Assembly: GCF_964355755.1 (NCBI RefSeq)
Contig: NC_092675.1
Coordinates: 16,569,312-16,629,311, forward strand
From: Antedon mediterranea
Taxonomy: Eukaryota > Echinodermata > Crinoidea > Comatulida > Antedonidae
Direction: 5' to 3'
DNA: 60,000 bases
Part shown: piece after piece, positions 45,001-60,000 of the stretch
How the letters are laid out: the number at the start of each line of letters is the position of its first letter
Numbering within the stretch: position 1 is the stretch's first letter
The notes under the pieces: model-generated
The model's input: the letters and a program-made list of their open reading frames with translations, nothing else
Told to the model about the DNA's origin: nothing
Database searches by the model: none
Program-made: the position numbers and the translations under genes

Positions 45001-46380
45001 TTTGCTGACAACTGCCTTCTTTACAATAAAATTTCAACTATTGAAGATGCTAACAAATTGCAAGCAGACTTGAACGCTCTACTCTGGTGAAATGGGAAAA
45101 AGATTGGCAAATGTCCTTTAATCCAGCTAAATGCTTTTCCATGAGAGTTACACATAAACTGATCATAACAAGATACCAAATGGGTAAATTCCACATTTGA
45201 AGAGGTAAAACATCATCCTTACCTAGGTGTTGAACTCAAGTCATGATTTGAAATGGTCAACCTATACAAACCAAATTAGCAACAAAGCAAACAAAATGCT
45301 GGGATTACTAAAGGAAAACCTATACTATTGTAGCAGAAACACCAAAACCATAGCGTATAAATCTCTAATCCGACCTAACCTCGAGTACTATTCTGCTATT
45401 TTGGACCATATCATTAATCAGACAGAGATAAGCTGGAAAAGATCCTTGCCAACCTAGGATTAAAAAAATTATATACTTGTAGAACTAAATCGCACCTTGT
45501 TACGATTTACAAAGAAACCAGAGGACTTACTCCTTGTAATATCGACGAATATCGCCAATCAACGAATTATAACATCACGACTAGACATTCCAGTACTGGA
45601 AAATATAAAATTCCACCAAATATTGCCACTTTTAAAGACCAACTGAACACTATTGAAATCGAAAGTAATTTCATGACCCTAACCAACGTACTTGATAACC
45701 AGAGATGGTGTTTGTATGTTACAGATAGTCATAGTCAATTATAGTCAGTCAAAATCAATCATTTTAATTTGTTTTTACCATATATATATATATAAATCTT
45801 TATTATTTTTATGTTGCAGGTTCTCGATTAAATCTGACAACTGACAACAGAGCTGATACCCACATTTTAGTTGGTACTTTATCACTTGGAAAGGGGATCA
45901 AACCAAACCGTCCGCCAGCTCAGCCAACAGCAAGCCCGTCAGTTATGCCACAACAAAGAATTAACATTGATAGTATGTGTCTTTATTCTGCTTATTTCTT
46001 CAAATCAAATCAAATCTCCAAAACTGGACACCATTTGTCTGGCCCAGAATATCTGGTCTTCCTGATGCAAATTAATTAAAATATGGTTACACAATCGAGA
46101 AAAAAAACGAACACCTTAGTATTCTATTTAGTGCTGAATTGATCTGTTCGACGTAGAACAGGAGGATCCCATATGTATGTGTGGTGATGAAAGTTTAACT
46201 AAATTGTATCTGATTTTACAATGAATGTATTTTTATGGTTTTAATTAATATACATCTTCAAAACAAACCTAATGACTTATTCTCTTATTCTTTGTTTTTT
46301 TTATAGTGCACAAACCCCAGAGTACAGTAAGGACTCACATTCGGCCTGGAAGTAGTGTTCACCCTTACAATAGAACCTAA
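41833..46380 (+). CDS. MED8: MED8, Mediator complex subunit 8 (complete)
   Basis: MED8 is a subunit of the Mediator head module, which bridges transcription factors and RNA polymerase II in the nucleus. Exons: 41833-41838 (only ATG CAG), 42827-42948, 43049-43083 (35 bp), 43196-43305, 43394-43534, 44609-44696, 45820-45972, 46307-46380. They total 729 bases, or 242 aa plus TAA; human MED8 is 268 aa. Each junction is GT-AG and phases match. Recognisable family text: [87 protein letters not shown] and the C-terminal SSVHPYNRT. The N-terminal half should form the alpha-helical bundle and the Pro/Gln-rich part the tail that contacts MED18/MED20 in other species (family knowledge). The two-codon first exon is unusual but matches the MQ start of MED8 proteins. 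Confidence 0.95.
42011..42781. mobile_element. Foldback element with GATCGGGCC motif arrays, in MED8 intron 1
   Basis: The left end (GGGGTTATCAGACGATCGGG) is the complement of the right end (CCCGATCGTCTGATAACCC). The arms continue inward, with about 42,120-42,240 matching the complement of about 42,570-42,700 (including ATAAATACGCGAATACAAAC and the AATCAAAATCAATCACATTT stretch). A direct TA flanks both ends (42,009-42,010 and 42,782-42,783), suggesting insertion into TA. Within the arms and in a central block (42,405-42,560) there are about 16 copies of GACGATCGGGCCC and close variants. No protein is encoded, so it is non-autonomous. Confidence 0.8.
43548..44159. mobile_element. 612-bp Harbinger-like MITE in MED8 intron 5
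   Basis: Ends read GGTTATGTTCAGACTCGCTG and, on the other strand, GGGTATGTTCAGACTCACGG. Both ends are bordered by a direct TTA (43,545-43,547 and 44,160-44,162), the 3-bp target duplication typical of PIF/Harbinger elements. No transposase frame is present. The element fills more than half of the intron and contains a perfect hairpin at 43,996-44,028. Confidence 0.75.
43996..44028. repeat. Perfect 15-bp-stem hairpin inside the MITE
   Basis: GTTAAAATCACTGAT, a GGC loop, then the exact complement. It would form a stable stem in RNA from either strand. Confidence 0.9.
44745..45705 (+). pseudogene. Broken LINE reverse-transcriptase fragment in MED8 intron 6
   Basis: Plus-strand pieces typical of CR1/Jockey-type reverse transcriptase: [16 protein letters not shown], a PGSP motif, [27 protein letters not shown], then [17 protein letters not shown] and [13 protein letters not shown]. 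The frame is interrupted by several stops and shifts, and the usual double-aspartate of the catalytic box is D-N here. The copy is therefore dead, 5'-truncated and lacks the endonuclease domain. Same strand as MED8. Confidence 0.85.
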
Positions 46381-46550
46381 AACTAGATGCAACACATTTG
46401 GGTGATGACTTGACTTTAGGAAACTGTTTAATATAATGGCATCTTCAAATCGCACAAGGAACTTCGACTAAAACAGAAGACAAAAAGCGGAAATACACTC
46501 AGAAAAATGAAATTCTCTATATGATTATTTTACAATATTATACTGTAACT

Positions 46551-46561
46551 AATAAAATAAA
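46551..46561 (+). terminator. MED8 polyadenylation signals
   Basis: Two overlapping AATAAA hexamers (46,551-46,556 and 46,556-46,561) lie about 170 bp after the MED8 stop codon, in AT-rich sequence. They are the first canonical signals downstream and the most likely 3' end. Another AATAAA occurs at about 46,682. Confidence 0.6.
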
Positions 46562-46599
46562 TATATAATAGGGAAAAGGAATACAGGACCAGGTGCAGT

Positions 46600-49587
46600 A
46601 TTATAAAATTACACCAACTGTATTGGCATTAGGGTTAGGTAAAGTAGCAGTGAGGTAATTTGATACATTTACTGGATGTGAAATAAAGTGATAAACAAAA
46701 GATTGTGTTATTGCCTGATGAATGCCAGACCAGGGAAGGGGCGGGGCCAGATGTGTAATGATATGTATTTATTGGGCAAATAGACATTTGTACTCAAATT
46801 GCATGAATATTTAAAATATAATTAATGTAAGTGCTTTCAGGAGTTTAAATCCGGATTCTGCTCCATTTGGCATTATCAAACCCAGTCTGGAATCATTCCT
46901 GGGTACTTAAAATAATCAGTTGATTGTTAGGCATGTAGACTTTTGAACTCTGGCCGTATTGCTATAAAACAGTCTTAACTGATGGTCTTAAATCTCCGAT
47001 TAAAGCCTGCTGATTGCTATAAAACCGTCTTAGCTAAGATCACAACTAACAGATTGAAGGCACAGTTTTACTCATAGAATACCAAATAAGGTATTGTCAC
47101 GTTTGATGCGCAATCATAACAGTACTGTACATACATTTCTATGCGAGAAAATTTATTCTATTTAAAAGTCATCGTTTTTATTTGATTGAACACTTAAAAC
47201 TTGTTCAATGTGTTGTCTTTCATGATCAATAATACATATAAGCATTATAATTATTTTAAAAAGAGAGAGACTTTCATTTTAAAGACTACTTACAGGTTAG
47301 ACCATGGAATAGCAATGGCCTATAATAACATCACAAATTATAGCCGGCTAAGCGCCTATAGCAATCCTCCCCTGATTGCATTACTACTTGAAAATAGCAG
47401 TGTAGATTTATGAATTATAAACAGTGGCTAGCGTAGAAACCCTTGGTTTAGGGACCCTAAGTGGCCCTCAGTTTTTTCTGCCCTTTTTTGTTCCACGCCC
47501 CTGGCTATAGCCGATTATGAAATCTTATCTCCAACCATCTATAAAACCTACCCTGGATATCACTTCACTGCCATCTCAGATCAGTTGTCAAGGGCAGCAG
47601 TATGTACCAGTTAATGCCTTTATAGCTGCATCAACAAATATAACACTAGACAGATTTTATCATTTTTACCGGGTAAATTTATTATAAATAATGTCAAATT
47701 ACACACAATAATGCCAGAGGTGTACACCTCATTGATCTGCTGTTATAACACAGCCATGATCCATTCAGTTCTGTTACTACACAAACTAAATAATTAATCA
47801 ACTAAGCAATTTTTACAGCAAATTTGTGTCCCATCCTTAAATTGTATAGATTTAGATCCAAAAAGACATAATTGCTCTAATTTACACTACAAGAATTTTT
47901 TTTTCACATTTTTGTTTTTGTATTGATAAAAATTTAATTAATACACTTTAGCTACTGCAAAGCTTTGCTCTATGTGTAAAAGAAACACTGAAGGAAAAAA
48001 TGTTTTCCTATCGAAACAAATTCTATACATGGACCACTCATTACTTTTTCCGTCACTCCAACAATTAAAAGTAAAAATAGTGAACATATGCCATAAAATC
48101 AATTTGTTGTTATTTCATATATTGAGATCTAAAAAACATACTGTATTTACTGGACATAAATTGTTAAAATGTTATACACTTTTTGTTGGATTTAAAAGAT
48201 TCTTGGAACAATAAACATTTATTTAAACATAATTGTTTTATGTATTACCTAAAAGTAATTATGTAATTAAAAAATTTCTAAACCACTTTTATAGAAAGTG
48301 TCGTCCAATAAAAAGGCACACCACAAAATCATCACAACCAGCAAGAAAATCGAGATCAATTTGATGTTTTAAATATCAATAATGTACAAAAACAACCTTG
48401 TAAGGAGAATTTGTATAATATGTAAATAATAGTAGTTATTGATCAACCCATTGATAATATTAAACCATTTATAATTACACTGTATCATATACTGAATCAT
48501 TATTTTCAACCTACCAAACCATATTAATATAGTTAGTTCATGGAGGTAATACCACACATACAGTTAAATGTACCATTAATTAATATTTATTAAATTCATT
48601 AAACATTTTAAATGGCAAATTTATAATCAAAATTAACATGCTGAAACTGGAACCAGATTATCAGCTTTATTTCCAGTATCGTATGTGCTGCCTGTATCAA
48701 TGTTAGAATCTATGATACAGGCATCACATGTAAACACATGAAATGTTGTATCGCAGAATTTCCCTGATACTTTACAAATTTAGATACTATACAGCACCGA
48801 GAATCGGCTGTTCACAGAACAATCAAAACTTGGTTTTCGTTGCAGACAGAAAATAGCGACCATTAATGATTTAATTGAGCAACTTTAAACTTGATAGAAA
48901 CTAATTAAATAATCTAAACATTTGTAATCTATATAAAAAATTCTCATTTCACCATTAACCACAAAACAACCTTATTTGGCAGTGCTAATCAATTTCATTC
49001 TGTTTACAAATTCAAAACCTATCAATTATGTGTGGTCTACATGCAATTTTAACGTTAACAGGACTCGCATTTAGCCGACGTCGAGTTGTGGCGAGTTGGG
49101 TTGAATTACACTGAGTTAACCAACGCAACTTAAGCGTAACTCAACATCGACAGGAAAACAGGCTTTATTGCATAGCAAGCTCAATTCCATTCAAACCAAA
49201 ATTCATTCATGAAATTATAATTTAATTTTTAATAATCTGTAACCTACAACTCATCATTATGACTACATATTAAAATAATAAATACAGCAACAATTATGCA
49301 TGTATTGTATCAAGGTCAATTAAGTCCAATAGGTATTTCCAGTTTTTCTATTGAAGCAATGTAATTAACATAACTGGTTTCAATGAATCTAATAGAAATG
49401 TCTACAACAAAGAATAATTTTACTTGTTTTATTTCATTTCGGCACACTTTACAGTGAGTACATAATTTTCTGATTACAAGCTAAGACCTAACTAGTCTTA
49501 TAAAAAGTTTAGGTAGTGTATTGCCAATAACCCTAATGATCCTGATTGTACATTGTGGCAGAGCAAAGATTTGTAACAAAAGACACC
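46600..49587. other. Intergenic region between convergent MED8 and CARM1
   Basis: AT-rich, with no conserved coding exon found on either strand. An 80-codon open frame at 47,972-48,214 is followed at once by AATAAA but has no recognisable family. The stretch 46,960-47,560 has recurring GCTATAAAAC text and may be an old repeat. The CARM1 3' UTR should enter this interval from the right, but I cannot place its end. Confidence 0.6.
48674..48772. mobile_element. Diverged copy of the CAGTATCATAGG MITE
   Basis: CAGTATCGTATG ... TCACATGTAAACACATG ... GAATTTCCCTGATACT parallels 5,744-5,882, with reduced end pairing. Confidence 0.55.
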
Positions 49588-49747
49588 TAAAGCTCTTCAC
49601 TATCAAACTAGTTTGATAAAACAAATTGTGATGTGCCCAAATATGATAGTGATAAGCCCAAATATGGTAATGACATCATCATGTCCATATATGGGCACAT
49701 AACATTTTTTTGTCACATAAAATGTGATAGTGTAGACAGAGCTTTAG
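49588..49747. mobile_element. Hairpin MITE family A, copy 8
   Basis: TAAAGCTCTTCACTATCAAA to AATGTGATAGTGTAGACAGA then GCTTTA. Between MED8 and CARM1. Confidence 0.8.
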
Positions 49748-50179
49748 GATTAGAAGCAAGCATGTTAAATTCTTAACCATCAAGATATAGTACATATAAA
49801 TGTTATTGACATGATGTTTATTATTTACAAAGATTAAATTAAAAATCATTTATTATTCTTGTGTGTAAAATTAGATTGGTATATTATTTTTATGAAATTC
49901 AAAAGGTGTGTCATTGATAATTACATAACTTCTGTATATACAATGATTTGTATTAGTTCCTGATTTTGTGCAACCTAAATTTCAGATATGTATGTAGAAT
50001 GCATATATACTGCCATTTGTGTTATGTAACAAATGTATAACGAGATATGATAGGGTCATATTTAAAAGATATAGAATTAAAATGTCAACTATTTTTTGGA
50101 TATCAATTTTCAGCATTTGTATTTAACTATCTATCAAACCAAACAACAATCTACAATGCAATGCTGTCAGTAGCATTAG

Positions 50180-56829
<6,650 letters not shown>

Positions 56830-57090
56830 AACCATGCCTTGTTCAGTGATTTCGAGCTCATGCCTCATGGGCGTCGCGTCGATTCCCGGCATGTAGAACA
56901 AACCGGAAAAGGAATTTGTTTTTGCCAGTGGCTATCCCGACTCTTAAATTCTTGAACCTTGACTCTTGTTTTTTTGTACTGTGTATCGCGATATTTTGTA
57001 TATTTTGTTAGATCATTTTAATCCTGATCTTTTTATTTGAATTGCCCCGTGTGGGATGATTAAAGAATTTTGAATTGAATTGAATTGAAC
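56830..57090 (+). repeat. LINE 3' UTR with GAATT tail
   Basis: GCCCCGTGTGGGATGATTAA then AGAATTTTGAATTGAATTGA is a typical LINE 3' end with a short pentanucleotide tail. In the CARM1 5' intron. Confidence 0.55.
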
Positions 57091-57357
57091 CAGCAGGCCT
57101 ACTAATTAAGATGAGTTAGATAATTATATATTGACGATAAAAGTAAATTTACGATCTGACACTTTTTTACATTATATAAACACATACAAATAAATTTTAG
57201 TACTGACAGTTGCTTCTCAATGTTTGTGTAGCAGGTCACTCACTCTCCTGGAATTCATGTGGTTGGCCATATTAACTAATGTAGACTATAGACCTGGGCT
57301 GTAACCACTAAGGTGTCAACTCCTAATAATTAAATGCCTTATTCTATGGAATTGGTA

Positions 57358-58757
57358 CAGTACAGAAAGAAAATACTGCAACTTTACCTACGAAGTAGCT
57401 TCGTAGACAGAACGTAGGCTACGTTGTTGGCTTCGTAGGTTCCATTGTTTGGCTTCGTAACCTCAATAAACAACTTTCAATGAGCTACGTTCTGAACTTC
57501 GTAGGGAGTTCGTAACCTAAATAAACAACCCTACGATGTTCTTAGTGAAGTAAGGTGTGAAATTAATGTGTTAAATTTAATTGGCGGAGGACAAAGTTGT
57601 AAATTAATAAAAAATAAATAATATTTTTTAATCGTAATATTTTCCTTCGTGCGTGTTTACCTACTCAACGGCAAATATAAATTTCCCACGATGTATAACG
57701 TAGAGAGAGACACGATCCAACACAGGTGAACCGCAACGAATAGGCCAACTAATATAATAAACATAATATAGCGAACGTCCCATCCAGAAACGATGCCGAG
57801 AAAAAAAGATCGTAAACAATTCATTCTAAATATAGCATCAGGACGTTCAATCGGTCGCTCAAAAAGACTGCCGACAGAAGACCGTAATTAATACAGACCT
57901 AGTTTTTTTTTTGGTCACATGGCATGAAACGCGATACTCTCTGCTTACCGCAATCTCTCACATGTTTTTTTTTACTCAGTACGAGCTCGACGAGAGGGTG
58001 GCTACCGTCTGACGACGATAAAACAGTAATTAAGATCGTGTACCTGGATTTTGTGTCACATGACATGAAACATAATACCCTCTCTACTGTGCTGCTCAGC
58101 TAGCTCACATGTTTTTTCCCCTCCAAATTCTGGTCGGGCCTTTTTCTTTATACATGTCGTAATCATTTTAAAAAAGGCCTATTTATGTATGTTAAATCTT
58201 AATATGGAATATATATTTATTTTGCATATATTTTGTTGGTGTCCTAGCGTAGGTGTCGTTGTTTTTATAATTCGCTAACCCAACAAGGTAGGAATAAATA
58301 ATTTATAGTGTAGGCCGCCGAAACAGGCTAGGCCTAGCCTCGACTCTCTCTACGTGAGCTGAGGTCCACACGGCCCGATGTCGTTTCATCGGCGGATTTC
58401 CGTCCAAATTAGGATAACCGATGCGTAGGGCGGCTACAAAAATTGACCTACTATCTTTAGGTAGGATTTTAATTAGCAAACAATACATTGTTTCTTTGCA
58501 TTGTCCATGCTTCTACGAACCACCCTACGATCGAGGCGTAGCCTAGATTTCATAACAATACATCGTAGGCTACGAACAATACATCGTAGGAGAGAACAAT
58601 ACATCGTAGGCTACAAACAATACATCGTAGGCTACAAACAATACATCATAGGCTACAAACAATACATCGTAGGAGAGAACAATGACCTACGTTCTACCTA
58701 CGATCTACCTACGAAAGCCTACGCGTAGATACGAAGCAGTAATTTCTTTCTGTACTG
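57358..58757. mobile_element. 1.4-kb foldback element with CTACG-rich palindromic arms, in the CARM1 5' intron
   Basis: The termini CAGTACAGAAAGAAAATACT and the complement of ATTTCTTTCTGTACTG form an inverted repeat, and TA lies directly outside both ends. Next to each terminus is a zone rich in CTACG/CGTAG palindromes (57,385-57,540 and 58,505-58,735). The middle (57,560-58,500) has no long coding frame and contains short Lys/Arg-like ORF noise only. This fits a non-autonomous DNA transposon with complex subterminal repeats. Confidence 0.7.
58558..58682. repeat. 21-bp tandem repeat (six units)
   Basis: Six adjacent units of the form ACATCGTAGGCTACAAACAA plus T, two of them with GGAGAGAACAAT in place of GGCTACAAACAAT. 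The array forms part of the right arm of the 57,358-58,757 element. Confidence 0.85.
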
Positions 58758-58994
58758 TATCTAATAATTACTTGGGTATGATCTTAATGGATATACCAGC
58801 TCTTGGGAGGGGATGAGGAGGGTAACTGAACTGATAAGTCTGTAATTAACACTTGTAGATTAACACAATGTGGAAATAACTGATAGCTACAACTTAATCA
58901 CTTTCTGTGTACCTGTATATAGTGTAAATAAAGTACCATTGAGAGAATTTAATAACAGTCTGTGTCATTTATATAAAGAGTGCTACATTTGTAT

Positions 58995-59545
58995 TAATTA
59001 CCTCCGCCAAGGAGGTTATATTTTCAGCACTGTATGCGTGTGTGTGTGTCTGTGAACAGCTGGTGGCCACAGTTTTCATCCGAATCTGGCCAAATTTGGC
59101 CACAATGATCTATGCCCCAAAAGCTCGGACGAGTTCGAATTTGAGGGCAACTAACAAAAAACTATTTTACTGCCTAGAGACCACAGTTTTTATCAGATTC
59201 TCACCAAACTTATCCATAATGATCAATAACTCATCATATAATTGTGGTTAAATTTTGAAGGGTCAGGGTCAAAGATCAAGGTCCACAAAAAACAAAAGAA
59301 ATACAAAAATAATAATACAAAAAAAAAACCTCAGTGGGACTTAACCAGTGATCTCAACTGTGAGAGGCTGGATACATAACCATTACACCAAACTCTCATC
59401 CACAACTTTGTAGTGTGCAGTTAGCCTATTTACACTTAGAACTAATAAAAAAAATGTTAAAAAAATATATATATTTTCCGGGGACATGTTATGTAGGGGA
59501 ATTTTACAGTAGGCGGAGGTTTGTACACTCGAAGTACCCTCTAGT
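58995..59545 (+). mobile_element. GGAGGT-end MITE, divergent copy
   Basis: Starts ATTACCTCCGCCAAGGAGGT and ends GTAGGCGGAGGTTTGTACAC ... CCCTCTAGTT, as in the other copies. The interior differs, with a duplicated passage (CCACAGTTTTCATCCGAATC at about 59,066 and CCACAGTTTTTATCAGATTC at about 59,180), so it is a separate subfamily. Confidence 0.7.
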
Positions 59546-59790
59546 TAATAATGTAATTACATAAAAATATAAACGTCCGTTGTTGTGTATCGTTACATGT
59601 ACTGTACTATTTCAATCGACTATTATAGTGACAGTTTCAACAAAGTATTAAATCACAATGTTTTACTGTGTTTAGTGGTATATTATTTGTAAAACATGAA
59701 AACAATTAATATTTCGTTACTGAATGGATAAAGAATATATTTAAAAATTGTTCATCTTTGCACCCATCTTCTTCCCCATTCATCAACCCT

Positions 59791-60000
59791 AATGTTACAT
59801 ACAAAACACAAATTAAGTTTGTTTAAATTTGACTCAAACAATTGGTCTCATTTTGTGACAAGTTTCTCTTTCGGAAGTAATTCCCAGGGTGCTAATTTCA
59901 ATTTCAGAGTACCTAAATCACTGTGTCTATTTATTCGTTCCTGTACCGACATTTGTCCTGCGATACGTACATTTTTTAAAGCTGAAAATTACTATGTATT
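59791..60000. other. Open frame on both strands at the right edge, unidentified
   Basis: On the plus strand an open frame runs from about 59,791 off the edge (starting MLHTKHKLSLFKFDSNNW). On the minus strand a frame enters from the edge and ends at a TGA near 59,857-59,859, reading RINRHSDLGTLKLKLAPWEL and then LPKEKLVTK. The minus version looks protein-like. Neither matches CARM1 or a family I recognise. Either could be a transposon piece; one may be chance. Confidence 0.3.

Noticed and set aside
47972-48214. 80-codon ORF followed by AATAAA between MED8 and CARM1
   Set aside because: No recognisable family, basic and hydrophobic low-information composition, no splice partners; likely chance in AT-rich DNA.

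Overview
This is eukaryotic nuclear DNA: AT-rich, intron-dense and crowded with transposon debris. Three protein-coding genes are recognisable, all with GT-AG introns whose phases chain without a break. The protein similarity, the intron-rich structure, the many short inverted-repeat elements, the TAGGCCTA-rich tracts and the tRNA-derived SINEs suggest a marine invertebrate deuterostome, most likely an echinoderm. The species is an inference and cannot be fixed from the sequence alone.

Layout. (1) 1-41,135, minus strand: almost the whole of SZT2, a subunit of the KICSTOR complex that controls mTORC1. I chained 52 coding exons (about 3,236 codons); the last part of the C-terminus lies off the left edge. 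(2) About 41,136-41,832: a divergent promoter region rich in TAGGCC palindromes. (3) 41,833-46,380, plus strand: a complete eight-exon MED8 gene (Mediator head subunit, 242 aa). (4) 46,381-50,179: intergenic sequence between two convergent genes, with a few small repeats. (5) 50,180-55,451, minus strand: the last eight coding exons (430 aa) of CARM1/PRMT4, an arginine methyltransferase. Its N-terminal PH-like exons lie beyond the right edge, behind an intron of at least 4.5 kb. SZT2 and MED8 are also head-to-head neighbours in the human genome, so this pair appears to be an old, conserved divergent gene pair.

The introns hold most of the unusual material. There is a 3.1 kb (GTT/ATT/CTT/CCT) array that grows out of the tail of a SINE and has an internal 1,335-bp-offset duplication. 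A 770-bp foldback element in MED8 intron 1 carries about 16 copies of a GATCGGGCC-type motif. A second foldback element of 1.4 kb near the right end is built of CTACG-rich palindromes. A TTA-flanked Harbinger-like MITE, a TA-flanked MITE and a 1.16 kb inverted-repeat element are present. About ten copies of one hairpin MITE are confined to 28-54 kb. There are two tRNA-type SINE families, and broken LINE copies, one of them nested inside another transposon.

The three genes do not form an operon and no shared pathway needs to be assumed. SZT2 acts at the lysosome in amino-acid sensing. MED8 and CARM1 are both nuclear and both affect RNA polymerase II transcription. I found no tRNA, rRNA, CRISPR or other prokaryote-type feature.
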